55,776 nucleotides of DNA from Bordetella parapertussis (GTDB taxonomy: Bacteria > Pseudomonadota > Gammaproteobacteria > Burkholderiales > SG8-41). Of this stretch, positions 7,996-15,507 are shown piece by piece. Each line of letters starts with the position of its first letter. Positions within the stretch are counted from its first letter, which is position 1. Where the stretch lies: contig CAMBCF010000016.1 in the NCBI GenBank assembly GCA_945864585.1, forward strand, positions 1-55,776. Reading direction: 5' to 3'. Under the pieces are notes generated by a model. That model did not search any database, was not told the origin of the DNA, and saw nothing but the letters and a program-made list of their open reading frames with translations. The position numbers were made by a program, and so were the translations under genes.

Positions 7996-9180
7996 ATGAA
8001 TTTTGAACTCCCCGAAGAACTGCGCATGCTGCGCGAGAGCGCCGCGCGCTTCACCACGCGCGAACTCATACCGCACGAGCCGCTGGTGATCCGCCGCGAG
8101 GCCGAACGCGGCTACACCGACACGCCGCTGCTGCCGCCGGAGCTCGAAAAACAGATTATGGACAAGGCCAGGGCGGCCGGGCTGGTGGGCCTTGAAGTGC
8201 CCGAGGAACACGGCGGCGCCGGCGCCAGCATCCTGGCCAAGTGCGTGGTGGTGGAGCAGTTAAAGCACAGCATCCTGTTCCCTTTCGGTTTTGCGCCGAA
8301 CTTCCCGGATGTGTTCATGCTGCTCGAATCGTGCAAGGGCACGCAGATCGAAAAGTACCTGAAGCCTTTTCTGCGCGGCGAAACGCAATCCTGCATCGCC
8401 ATTACCGAACCGGGTGCGGGGGCGGACGCATCCGGCATCAAAATGCGCGCCGAGCGCAAAAACGGCAAATGGGTGCTCAACGGCAGCAAAATATTCATCA
8501 CCCATGCGCGCTACGCCGATTTCATGATCGTGGTCACCGTGACCGATCCTGCCAAGGGAGCGCGCGGTGGCATGACCACATTTCTGCTGGACGCCAAGCA
8601 GCGCGGCATCAGCGTGCCCACAGCCTATCCGATGATCGGTGATTACGTGCCTTATGCCGTGCACTTCGATGACGTGGAGGCTGACGATAGCCAGGTGCTG
8701 GGGGAAGTCGGCGGGGCGTTCGCACCGCTGCAAGGCCGCCTCGGCCTGCGGCGCATGGAAATCGCCGCCACCTGCGTGGGCCTCGCTACACGCTGCCTCA
8801 AAATGATGATCGAGCAAGCCAAACGACGCAGCACCTTTGGTGCGCCGCTCGCCGACCGCCAGGCCGTGCAGTGGTGGATTGCCGACAGCTATCGCGAAAT
8901 CGAACTGACGCGGCTCGCGCTGTACAAGCTCGCATGGGACATTGATCACAAGCACGACGTGCGGCGCGACGCTTCGATGGTGAAGGTGCAGGCCACCGAA
9001 ATGGTCGCAGCGGTGGTGGACAGAGCGATGCAGTTGTTCGGCGGCATGGGGATGTCGAAAGAACTGCCACTCGAGTTCATTTCGCGCGTAGTGCGCATCT
9101 ACCGCATCGTCGAGGGGCCGAGCGAAGTGCACCGCTGGGTGGTGGCGCGTGATTTATTGAAGAATGGGCTGCCGTTTTGA
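7996..9180 (+). CDS. Acyl-CoA dehydrogenase family protein
   Basis: A flavin enzyme of about 394 residues that oxidises acyl-CoA to enoyl-CoA. I chose ATG 7996 (MNFELPEELRML) because the extra 36 upstream residues in the open frame are not family-like. Landmarks are the N-terminal helical domain, the FAD/substrate motif CIAITEPGAGADASGIK followed by GKWVLNGSKIFITHARYADF, the C-terminal helical domain with RRSTFGAPLADRQAVQWWIA, MQLFGGMGMSKELPLE, and IVEGPSEVHRWVVARDLL. The glutamate in VEGPSEVH occupies the usual catalytic-base position, as in ACAD10/11-like enzymes where the motif reads EGP or DGP rather than EGT. An SDR and a hotdog thioesterase follow on the same strand, consistent with a fatty-acid or branched acyl-CoA degradation unit. 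Confidence 0.92.
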   Translation: MNFELPEELRMLRESAARFTTRELIPHEPLVIRREAERGYTDTPLLPPELEKQIMDKARAAGLVGLEVPEEHGGAGASILAKCVVVEQLKHSILFPFGFAPNFPDVFMLLESCKGTQIEKYLKPFLRGETQSCIAITEPGAGADASGIKMRAERKNGKWVLNGSKIFITHARYADFMIVVTVTDPAKGARGGMTTFLLDAKQRGISVPTAYPMIGDYVPYAVHFDDVEADDSQVLGEVGGAFAPLQGRLGLRRMEIAATCVGLATRCLKMMIEQAKRRSTFGAPLADRQAVQWWIADSYREIELTRLALYKLAWDIDHKHDVRRDASMVKVQATEMVAAVVDRAMQLFGGMGMSKELPLEFISRVVRIYRIVEGPSEVHRWVVARDLLKNGLPF

Positions 9181-9185
9181 ACTTT

Positions 9186-9260
9186 GTAGCCCGTAAGGAG
9201 CGAAGCGCATTACGGGGAAGCGCTCTGCGTATTGCGGCCTCTGGCCTTCATACGGGCTAC
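9186..9260. repeat. Intergenic repeat bounded by GTAGCCCGTA inverted ends
   Basis: The element opens GTAGCCCGTAAGGAGCGAAG and closes ATACGGGCTAC, so the ends are inverted (GTAGCCCGTA / TACGGGCTAC); the middle also reads as a weak hairpin (GCGGCCTCTGGCC). A divergent relative with only the left half may be present near 44097. It fills almost the whole gap between the acyl-CoA dehydrogenase and the SDR gene. Confidence 0.7.
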
Positions 9261-9280
9261 GCGTGTACGAGGACAACCCT

Positions 9281-10042
9281 ATGAATCTCGGTATCACTGG
9301 AAAAACCGCCATCGTCACCGCTGCCAGCGGCGGATTGGGTGAATTCGCCGCGCGCGCACTGGCGGCGGAAGGCGTCAATCTGGCGCTGTTTGCGCGCTCG
9401 GCTGACACCTTGCGCGCCAAGGCCGTGGACATGGCCAAACAATACGGCGTGCGCGTGCTGCCTGTAGCCGGCGACATGCGTATCGCTGCCGACGTCGATC
9501 GGCTGCTTAACGAAACAGGACGCGAGTTCGGCGGGCCGGACATACTGGTACTCAACACCGGCCGCCCGCCGGTGCCGATGCGCGAAGTGCTCGACGAAAC
9601 CGAGGACGAACGCTGGCAGGACGCCTACGAAACGCAGTTGCGCGGCGCGATACGCGTGGTGGGCAAAGTCGCGCCGCTGCTGGTCGCGCGCGGCTGGGGC
9701 CGCATTGTCGGCATCACCTCCGCCTCGGTGAAGCAACCGATGACCAAACACGGCCTGTCCACGGTATTTCGCGCGGGGCTTACCGGTTATTTGCGTCACC
9801 TCGCCAATGAAATCGCCACCACCGGCGTCACCGTAAACACCGTCTGTCCGGCATCGGTCGGCACCGAAGCGATGGAAAAAAGCTACGACCTCAAACTGCG
9901 CGCGCAGCAAGTGCCGATGCGCCGCATCGGCCGTCCGGAAGAGTTAGGGGCGATGGTGGCGTTTCTTTGTTCCGACCTTGCGGGTTTTACCACCGGCGCT
10001 GCGATACAGGTGGATGGGGGAATGGTGGCGTCGCTGGCGTAG
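9281..10042 (+). CDS. SDR-family protein lacking the usual catalytic Tyr and Lys
   Basis: A 253-residue Rossmann protein related to 3-oxoacyl-ACP reductases. I chose ATG 9281 because GAGGA (9269-9273) precedes it. The nucleotide loop reads TAASGGLG at 13-20, with Ala replacing the first Gly of TGxxxGxG. The stretch where SDRs carry Ser-(x12)-Tyr-x3-Lys reads ITSASVKQPMTKHGLSTVFR, with Ser in place of Tyr and Arg in place of Lys. NTVCPASVGTE and FTTGAAIQVDGGM complete the fold. This agrees with a known subgroup of BKR-like SDRs that lack the classical tetrad, so activity may be absent or altered. It lies downstream of the acyl-CoA dehydrogenase and probably shares its pathway. Confidence 0.85.
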   Translation: MNLGITGKTAIVTAASGGLGEFAARALAAEGVNLALFARSADTLRAKAVDMAKQYGVRVLPVAGDMRIAADVDRLLNETGREFGGPDILVLNTGRPPVPMREVLDETEDERWQDAYETQLRGAIRVVGKVAPLLVARGWGRIVGITSASVKQPMTKHGLSTVFRAGLTGYLRHLANEIATTGVTVNTVCPASVGTEAMEKSYDLKLRAQQVPMRRIGRPEELGAMVAFLCSDLAGFTTGAAIQVDGGMVASLA

Positions 10043-10125
10043 TTGGCGTAGTTGGAATAGCGACTGCCTGTTCTCGGCCACGCTCTTGCGCCGCGTGAGA
10101 GGAGATCGTCTGCAGCCAGTTGCTC

Positions 10126-10178
10126 GTAGCGTGCGCCATGCGCACGGTTCGTTGAGTCGCGCGCCTGGCGCACGCTAC
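10126..10178. repeat. Palindromic repeat, GTAGCGTGCGC family, copy 2
   Basis: The left arm GTAGCGTGCGCCATGCGCACG (10126-10146) pairs with GCGCCTGGCGCACGCTAC (10161-10178). The left arm differs from the copy at 280-300 at only two positions. It lies in the 391-base gap (10043-10433) between the SDR and thioesterase genes; I see no other gene in that gap. Confidence 0.8.
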
Positions 10179-10433
10179 GCCTGCACAATCAGCGCCACAT
10201 GAGACGCCTTATGGGTTCCCGCCTGCTCACACACGCCTCGCCCTGCCATTGCCACTATTGCGCCGGCAACGACGAAGCAAAATCCGGCAATCCCATTTAC
10301 AATGCGGCCCACGAAATCCTCCGCCGATACGTGACGCGAGTATACGGCGTGCTCGCGGGGGTTACAGCAATTCCTTATTGTGAACGTCGTGCGTTTCGCA
10401 AACAACACTTGATCAATCGGAGCAACAGCAGCA

Positions 10434-10913
10434 ATGGCAACCAAAAAACCCAGCGTGGCTAAAAAATCCAGCACCGCCGCGCAACCACAGCAAATCAATC
10501 CCAATCGTGTGTTCAGGGGCGGCATGCCCACCGCACTCGGCATGCGGCTGGTTTCCCTCACCAAGAAAAAAGTCGTCGCGGAAATGCCGGTCACGGATAC
10601 GCACCGCAACTGGAACGGCCGTGTCAACGGCGGCGCCATCATGGCGCTGGCCGATGCCGCGGGCGCCGCGGGCGCGCGCCTCAGCATGCCGCCGGATCAT
10701 GGCGGTGGAACGCTGGAATCCAAAACCAATTTCTTCTCCGCCGGGGTGGGGCCGGTGATACGCGCGGTGGCGATACCGCTGCACATCGGGCGCACCACGT
10801 CGGTGTGGCAAACCACCATCACCAATAGCGGCGACCGCAGCCGCGTGGCGATCGTGACGCAGACGCAGATGTGTTTGCCGATCCGGGTTAAGAGCGCGGC
10901 CAAGGAGGATTGA
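10434..10913 (+). CDS. PaaI-type hotdog-fold thioesterase
   Basis: A 159-residue hotdog protein. The N-terminal 25 residues are Lys/Gln-rich and low complexity (MATKKPSVAKKSSTAAQPQQ); the conserved domain starts around residue 28 (GGMPTALGMRLVSLTKKKVV) and contains NGRVNGGAIMALADAAGAAG, where PaaI/YbdB-like enzymes normally have HGGxxxxLADxxGG-type active-site segments; here the His is replaced by Asn-Gly. The sheet continues with ESKTNFFSAG and TTSVWQTTITNSGDR. Members hydrolyse aryl- or acyl-CoA thioesters in the cytoplasm. It lies on the same strand as the acyl-CoA dehydrogenase and SDR but 390 bases away, with repeats in between, so it may have its own promoter. GGAG at 10418-10421 precedes the ATG by 12 bases. 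Confidence 0.85.
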   Translation: MATKKPSVAKKSSTAAQPQQINPNRVFRGGMPTALGMRLVSLTKKKVVAEMPVTDTHRNWNGRVNGGAIMALADAAGAAGARLSMPPDHGGGTLESKTNFFSAGVGPVIRAVAIPLHIGRTTSVWQTTITNSGDRSRVAIVTQTQMCLPIRVKSAAKED

Positions 10914-10936
10914 TCCGGCGAGGCATGAAAAAAACT

Positions 10937-11126
10937 TCACCGCGGAGGCGCAGAGGCGCAGAGAAGAACCGCAGAGAAAATCTTGAATCTGTTCGTACTT
11001 ACCGAGGCCCGGCACTATACCAAGGCGCTTCAACAGGCTCGGAGTGAACAGGTCTTAAATGAATGGCGCTGAGATTTTTTCCTCGGCGGTTCTTCTCGGC
11101 GCCTCTGCGCCTCTGCAGTGCAGGGG
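10937..11126. repeat. Long inverted repeat pair of the CACCGCGGAGGCGCAGAGG type
   Basis: The left arm (about 10938-10980, containing GGAGGCGCAGAGGCGCAGAG and AAGAACCGCAGAG) is mirrored by a right arm (about 11076-11123, reading GGCGGTTCTTCTCGGCGCCT then CTGCGCCTCTGC). Both lie in the gap between the thioesterase and the convergent unassigned gene, and transcripts from either side could form a long stem there. The same motif style (cACAGAGG...CACAGAG) occurs at 34874-34948. Confidence 0.75.
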
Positions 11127-11136
11127 TTGATTTTTC

Positions 11137-11886
11137 TTAACCTGCAACTGCCGGCCAAATCCGCGCTGCCAGATTAGGCGACCCCGGTGCATGCACCAGC
11201 TTGCGCACCACATCGTCGGTCCACTGCTCCATCTTCGGATTCGCTTTTTCGTGCTCGACAAAACTGCCGTCGCGCGCGCGAGTTGAGGTGAACTCATACA
11301 GAATCATGTGCTTGGCCCAGCCCGACACCGAGGCGTATTTGCGCACGCGCACGCAGCCCGGCAGCTTTTGCATCGAGGGCATGCGCCACTGCGCGTACCA
11401 CGCCGCGAGCTCGTCTTCATCCTGACCGGGGCCGGCGTTGAAGCTGCCCAGTTGTATGCCGGGCGAGAGGCCCAGTTCCGGCGGCGACTTGACTGCCGGA
11501 CCCTGTATGCGCGCTTCTTCGGTGGCGATATTCGAACGCTCGCCGATGCGCAGGGCGAGCATTTTTTTGTCGGCGTCGGACAGCCGCTCGCGCAGTTGCG
11601 CAGGCGTCGGGTTCGCGAACACATGCGCGTCTTTCGCGCCGAACAGCAATATGTAACGGTCGCCGGTAGGGATGGAGGGGTCGGTTATATGACTCAGGCG
11701 GTTCGGCGCGCCGGTCATTATGACGTTTGTTTCCGACGCATAATGCGCACCCCACAAATAGCCCGGCTGCTTCAGCAGGTTAGGAATGTAATGGCCGTGC
11801 AGCCACTGCAGATACTCTTCGCGCCCCTGTTGCGGCAGGTTGTACCAGGTCATCCAGATGCCACGATCGACATTGTTCACACGCAT
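11137..11886 (-). CDS. Unassigned protein with two related halves (possible dimeric alpha/beta-barrel duplication)
   Basis: A 249-residue soluble protein that I do not recognise. It has no signal peptide or membrane segment. The two halves share a layout: residues 9-55 (GIWMTWYNLPQQGREEYLQW ... IPNLLKQPGYLWGAHY) and residues 143-205 (GIQLGSFNAGPGQDEDELAA, WYAQWRMPSMQKLPGCVRVR, ILYEFTS) both give a strand, then an acidic helix ending in W, a P-x-L/Q-K-x-PG turn and a strand with aromatic residues. That is the pattern of ferredoxin-like dimeric alpha/beta-barrel (EthD/Dabb type) domains fused in tandem. This assignment is inference. The C-terminus carries a helix-rich tail with VVRKLVHAPGSPNL. 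It is convergent with the thioesterase. Confidence 0.7.
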   Translation of the reverse strand: MRVNNVDRGIWMTWYNLPQQGREEYLQWLHGHYIPNLLKQPGYLWGAHYASETNVIMTGAPNRLSHITDPSIPTGDRYILLFGAKDAHVFANPTPAQLRERLSDADKKMLALRIGERSNIATEEARIQGPAVKSPPELGLSPGIQLGSFNAGPGQDEDELAAWYAQWRMPSMQKLPGCVRVRKYASVSGWAKHMILYEFTSTRARDGSFVEHEKANPKMEQWTDDVVRKLVHAPGSPNLAARIWPAVAG

Positions 11887-11955
11887 CTCCCAGAGTTGAT
11901 TGCGATTCGATTATACGGGCAGGGGTAGCTGTTGATAACCATGGGCAAACGCAAA

Positions 11956-11992
11956 TTGCGTAATCCTTACTGCACTGGGGTAAAATGTTACC
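11956..11992 (+). promoter_or_regulatory. Putative hicBA promoter with overlapping inverted repeat
   Basis: TTGCGT (11956-11961) and TAAAAT (11981-11986) are separated by 19 bases and could be -35 and -10 boxes. The inverted repeat GGTAA-AATG-TTACC (11979-11992) overlaps the -10 box, the usual position for autorepression by the antitoxin or complex. This is inferred from sequence only. Confidence 0.35.
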
Positions 11993-12019
11993 AATCAGCG
12001 CTTCAGCGGGAGGCAAAGT

Positions 12020-12229
12020 ATGAATTACACGATTCAGCACGAGCAAGAAGATGATGGCCGCTGGCTGGCGGAAGTACCGGAGTTACCGGGTGTGCTTGCC
12101 TATGGTCTGACGCCGCAAGAAGCCGTGTCCAAGGCCGAGATTCTGGCTCTGCGTGTCATCGCCGAACACCTTGAGCACGGCGAGAGTTTGCCGGTTGCCA
12201 TCAATATCTCCATTCCCGTTGCGGCATGA
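12020..12229 (+). CDS. hicB: HicB-family antitoxin
   Basis: A 69-residue antitoxin with the partial RNase H-like fold of HicB: YTIQHEQEDDGRWLAEVPEL, PGVLAYGLTPQEAVSKAEIL, then ALRVIAEHLEHGESLP. It neutralises the HicA mRNA interferase by direct binding. GGGAGG at 12008-12013 supports ATG 12020. It is a short form: after the HicB fold there is no C-terminal ribbon-helix-helix or helix-turn-helix domain, so autoregulation, if any, would need another DNA-binding element. The stop overlaps the hicA start by 4 bases (ATGA), giving translational coupling. The order is antitoxin first, the reverse of the E. coli hicAB order. Confidence 0.9.
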   Translation: MNYTIQHEQEDDGRWLAEVPELPGVLAYGLTPQEAVSKAEILALRVIAEHLEHGESLPVAINISIPVAA

Positions 12230-12438
12230 GTCAATGGCCTTCGGTGAAGGCCAGACGACTTCTCGCTGCCTTGCAGCGACTTGGCTGGCAGATCAAACGG
12301 CAATCCGGTTCACATAAAACACTGGCCCGCTCGGGCTCATCAGACTACGTTTTCGCCTTTCACGATGGCGATGAAATCGGCCCCAAAATGTTAGCGCGTG
12401 TTGCGAAGCATACGGGACTCACGCCGGATGATTTATAG
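12226..12438 (+). CDS. hicA: HicA-family mRNA interferase toxin
   Basis: A 70-residue toxin of the double-stranded RNA-binding-like fold. VKARRLLAALQRLGWQIKRQ followed by SGSHKTL contains the catalytic histidine (H30) in the diagnostic GSH motif, and GDEIGPKMLARVAKHTGLTP is the C-terminal helix typical of HicA. It cleaves mRNA during translation when freed from HicB. It starts inside the hicB stop codon (ATGA at 12226-12229) and ends only 3 bases before the convergent histidine-kinase gene, so transcription of the two units may interfere. All key residues appear intact. Confidence 0.92.
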   Translation: MSQWPSVKARRLLAALQRLGWQIKRQSGSHKTLARSGSSDYVFAFHDGDEIGPKMLARVAKHTGLTPDDL

Positions 12439-12441
12439 CGC

Positions 12442-14118
12442 TCAGAGCGCCATCCGAATTTCAAACACCACGCCGCTTCCGCCTTGCAGATTCCGCGCCC
12501 CCGCCCGCCCGCCGTGAAACTCTGCAATCAGCCGCACGATATACAGCCCCAAGCCCAAATGCGGGTTGTCGCCGCTGGCTCCCTTGCGCACCGAGATCAT
12601 GGCGTCGAACAGCCGCTCGGCAATCTCTGGCGGTAACGGAGGGCCGCTGTTGCTGAACTGAAGCACGGCTTCGTTGCCAGTGCGTTGCAGGCTGATGGAG
12701 ACTGGTGTGCCCGCAATGGCGAAGTCCGCGGCGTTGGCGGCTAACTTGTCGAGCATTTGCGCAAACAGATCGGGTGCGCCGGTCAGCGTGACCGGCGCTT
12801 CGGTCATGCTGAGTTCGAAGGTGCAATGCTTGTAGGCGCTGCTGTAGCCGCTCACACAGCCGGCGAGCACGGCCCTGGCGTCGAAGGGCGTGCGTTCTTC
12901 GTTGCGCACGGCCTGTTCGAGGCGGTTGGCCTCCGCCATGCGCGTGAGTATGGTTTCGAGGCGATTGAGGCCGCCTTCGGCACGATCCACATACACACTC
13001 ACGTCTTGTGGCACCGCATGCAGCCTGACGTTTTCGAGCGATGAGCGCACCACGGCGATAGGCGTGCGCAGTTCGTGGCTCAGACGCTGCGCGAGTTTTT
13101 CGAGATGGGCGTTGTGTTGCGCCAGCCGCTCAAGCATGGTGGAGAAAGCGCGCGACAGGTCGCCGATTTCATCTTTGGCATACTCCGCGGTAACCAGCAC
13201 ACGGATGTGGCCTTTGGAATCGATGGCGTTTTCGGCTTCGTCGCGCAGCCGCCGCAACCGCCAACTCAAGCGCGAAGCGAACAGCAGCAGCACCAGCGCC
13301 ACCGCGCTGAAGGCGATCAGGGTTACCGCGGCCAGTTGTTGAAAGGCGCGATTGCCGAGCGAGACGATGGCGTCGGTATTTTCTTCGACGACCACCGCGC
13401 CGACGACTTTCTCGCCCACCCAGATCGGGTGCGTGGCCGACAGGATTACGTTGCGTCCCTGCGCACCGGCGCGCCGCCGCAGACCGGGCGTGCCGTCGAG
13501 CGCGCGCTCGAGTTCGCGTCCGCCGAACACCACGTCATTGGGAATAAATTCGTCGTCCACACTGGCCGGTGGTGAAAACATGCGCCGGAACACGGGTTGC
13601 AGCGCATAGTTCACCAGTTTTTCCAGCGGGCCGAAGCTGGCGCTGTCGCCGCTGTATTTTTGTTTGGCGTCGAGGTTGCCTGCGGTGGCCACCAGTTGCG
13701 GTTTGGTATCGACCACCCAGATACGCAGGCCTGCGCGCGCGAGGCCGGCGAGGATGATGCGTACTTCTTCCGATGCGCTGGTCGCGGGCGGCGCTGGTGG
13801 TGGGGGTAGCGGTTTTGGCGCGTCCGGATCGCTGGCGGGCGGCGGTTCGGCCTCCCGTTTGAGGTCGGTGATTTTTTGTGTAGGGCCGTGCAATTCCAGC
13901 AGTCTGGGGCGATCCTGCAACGCGGTGGCAATGCTGCGCGCGGCGGCGATCACCTGTTGCTCCTGATTGTCGCGCAGCAGTTTTTCCATCGCCTTCACGT
14001 AGCTGTAGCCCGCCCACGGAATCACCAGCAGCACCAGCGCGACCAGCGCCACCTGACCGTGCAGGCCGAACAGCCGCGTGGCTTTTGGGGTGGGTTGATT
14101 AGTTTTTTTCTGCCTCAC
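12442..14118 (-). CDS. Sensor histidine kinase resembling those of proteobacterial dedicated sortase systems
   Basis: About 558 residues. I chose GTG at 14118-14116 because it overlaps the response-regulator stop (GTGA), giving coupled translation. The first membrane helix is near residues 19-40, and the second near 263-283. The periplasmic part between them contains a Pro-rich insert (KPLPPPPAPPAT). A HAMP-like linker leads to the phosphorylated histidine H348 in LSHELRTPIAVVR; the N-box is DKLAANAADFA (N462) and the G-box is LGLGLYIVRLIAEFHGG. Together with its regulator it resembles, from memory, the kinase of proteobacterial dedicated sortase systems (TIGR03785-like). There is no sortase in the window. 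CreC-like sensors are the alternative, in view of the creD-like fragment nearby. Confidence 0.85.
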   Translation of the reverse strand: MRQKKTNQPTPKATRLFGLHGQVALVALVLLVIPWAGYSYVKAMEKLLRDNQEQQVIAAARSIATALQDRPRLLELHGPTQKITDLKREAEPPPASDPDAPKPLPPPPAPPATSASEEVRIILAGLARAGLRIWVVDTKPQLVATAGNLDAKQKYSGDSASFGPLEKLVNYALQPVFRRMFSPPASVDDEFIPNDVVFGGRELERALDGTPGLRRRAGAQGRNVILSATHPIWVGEKVVGAVVVEENTDAIVSLGNRAFQQLAAVTLIAFSAVALVLLLFASRLSWRLRRLRDEAENAIDSKGHIRVLVTAEYAKDEIGDLSRAFSTMLERLAQHNAHLEKLAQRLSHELRTPIAVVRSSLENVRLHAVPQDVSVYVDRAEGGLNRLETILTRMAEANRLEQAVRNEERTPFDARAVLAGCVSGYSSAYKHCTFELSMTEAPVTLTGAPDLFAQMLDKLAANAADFAIAGTPVSISLQRTGNEAVLQFSNSGPPLPPEIAERLFDAMISVRKGASGDNPHLGLGLYIVRLIAEFHGGRAGARNLQGGSGVVFEIRMAL

Positions 14119-14810
14119 GCCGCTGCCCGCCAGCGGTATCCCAACCCGTAAACGGTATCGATGCAATCAAACGCCGGATCGACGGCCGCGAACTTGCGGC
14201 GGATGCGCTTGACGTGTGAGGTGATGGTGCTGTCGTCCACAACGATATGTACCTCGCCCATCAGTTGCTCGCGGTTTTTAACGTGTCCCGCAAACCTGGC
14301 GAGCGCGTGCACCATCCAGAATTCGGTGAGCGTGAGATCGACTTCGCGCCCGTTCCAACTGACGCTGAAGCGCTGCAAATCCAGTTGCAGCGGTCCGCGC
14401 GTGAGCAGTTCTGCGCCGGGCGCAGGCTCGCGCGCAAGATCGGCGCGGCGGAACAGCGCCGACACCCGCGCCAGCAGATGCGGCAGACTCATGTTTTTGG
14501 TGACGTAATCGTCGGCGCCCATGCGCAGACCCGAAACGGTATCAAAATCACTGTCGCGCGCGGTCAGAAAAATAATCGGCAGCGTGCCGGACAGCGCGCG
14601 CAGCTCGCGGCACAGCGCAAAGCCGCCGTCGATTTCGTCGCCCAGGCCGATGTCGAGCAGCACCAGATCGGGCAGCCGCGTGCGCAGCGCCGCCAGCGCG
14701 TCGATCCGGTTGGCGTGCTGGATGACTTCGTAGCCGTATTTATTCAATGCCTCGGCGGTGTTGGCGCGGATGACCGGGTCATCTTCCACGATGGCGATGC
14801 GGCGCGGCAT
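14115..14810 (-). CDS. OmpR-type response regulator resembling those of proteobacterial dedicated sortase systems
   Basis: A 231-residue regulator with an N-terminal receiver (acidic pair ED/D at 9-11, phospho-acceptor D53 in LVLLDIGLGDEIDGG, TARDSD and the lysine in VTKN) and a C-terminal winged-helix DNA-binding domain (LTLTEFWMVHALARFAGHVK, DDSTITSHVKRIRRKF, IDTVYGLGYRWRA). I chose ATG 14810 because AGGAG lies 6 bases upstream (reverse strand) and the sequence starts MPRRIAIVEDD. The DIGLGDEIDGGFALCRELRA segment and ADDYVTKNMSLPHLLAR are what I recall from TIGR03787-type regulators of dedicated sortase systems. It is the first gene of a two-gene operon with the kinase. Confidence 0.92.
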   Translation of the reverse strand: MPRRIAIVEDDPVIRANTAEALNKYGYEVIQHANRIDALAALRTRLPDLVLLDIGLGDEIDGGFALCRELRALSGTLPIIFLTARDSDFDTVSGLRMGADDYVTKNMSLPHLLARVSALFRRADLAREPAPGAELLTRGPLQLDLQRFSVSWNGREVDLTLTEFWMVHALARFAGHVKNREQLMGEVHIVVDDSTITSHVKRIRRKFAAVDPAFDCIDTVYGLGYRWRAAA

Positions 14811-15011
14811 GATTGCTCCTGTGAATAAAGCGCTGTGAATATACCGCAATCCGCGCTGTGCTCAGCCCGCTGCGGGCAACTGCCTTTTTGTTGCCACAAT
14901 TGATCAGCGCTTTGCCTTAATCGCGCCCGCCGCGCGCCATGCTTGCGCCGCTAAATACCTCACATGCCGGGCCACCTCTACACAGCGCCGGGTTTAATTC
15001 AGGAGCACAAG

Positions 15012-15161
15012 ATGAAGATCAAATCAAAACCTGCGGTTTTCGCCGCCGAAAAATTGACCACCGACATGCTGATGCTGGCGTTGCAGGCGCTGATTGTGGG
15101 CGTGGCGGCCGCCATGCTGGCGGGATTGGTGGTGGCGGTTCTGGTGGCATTGCTGTCATGA
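15012..15161 (+). CDS. Small predicted membrane protein
   Basis: A 49-residue product starting MKIKSKPAVFAAEKLTTDML with a single long hydrophobic helix (residues 20-48, rich in Ala, Val, Leu and Gly). AGGAG at 15002-15006 is correctly placed before ATG 15012, supporting real translation. It is divergent from the two-component operon. Not recognised as a named family; it could be a small membrane stress peptide or a regulator of the adjacent sensor kinase, but nothing in the sequence decides this. The following 60 bases are a mixture of frames without further coding signal. Confidence 0.5.
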   Translation: MKIKSKPAVFAAEKLTTDMLMLALQALIVGVAAAMLAGLVVAVLVALLS

Positions 15162-15225
15162 ATGCCGCTTCCAATCAGCGCGGGATGCTGCAGGCCGGTG
15201 ACTGGGGCAATGGGTTCACAAATGA

Positions 15226-15471
15226 TTAAACGACTACCTGCGCATCGTGTTCGGTACGGCGGTTGAGTTCCTCGCGGTCGGTACCGCGCAAGAGGTCTAT
15301 CTGGTATTGTTCTCGTACGCGTTTTTCTTCAAGGGTTTGACCGGCCTGGCGATCACTGTCGGCGCGATTGCAACGCTGTTTGCGTTGATGCAGGTGACTG
15401 CGCGGGTGAACTGGAACGCAGTGTTTGGCGAACGTCGCACGAGTACGCCGGCGCCATCAGCGGTTTCTTAA
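15226..15471 (+). pseudogene. CreD-like inner-membrane protein, C-terminal fragment
   Basis: The frame is open from just after TGA 15223-15225 to TAA 15469-15471 and encodes about 81 residues with two to three membrane helices: YLRIVFGTAVEFLAVGTAQE, YLVLFSYAFFFKGLTGLAI, VGAIATLFALMQVTARVNW. The last part has the layout of the CreD C-terminus (hydrophobic helix, LF...LM..T.R.NW) as I remember it. There is no start codon with a ribosome-binding site, and GTG 15247 lies inside a helix. The full family is about 450 residues, so this looks like a remnant. A creD gene next to a two-component pair fits the creBCD arrangement. The assignment is tentative; a genuine small membrane protein is the alternative. 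Confidence 0.4.
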
Positions 15472-15507
15472 AAAAGTAATAAAAAAAATAGTTATAAAGG
15501 AATAGCG

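Noticed and set aside
10175-10433. Hydrophobic reverse-strand frame before the thioesterase gene
   Set aside because: It runs on as antisense through the thioesterase gene and has no ribosome-binding site; probably chance.
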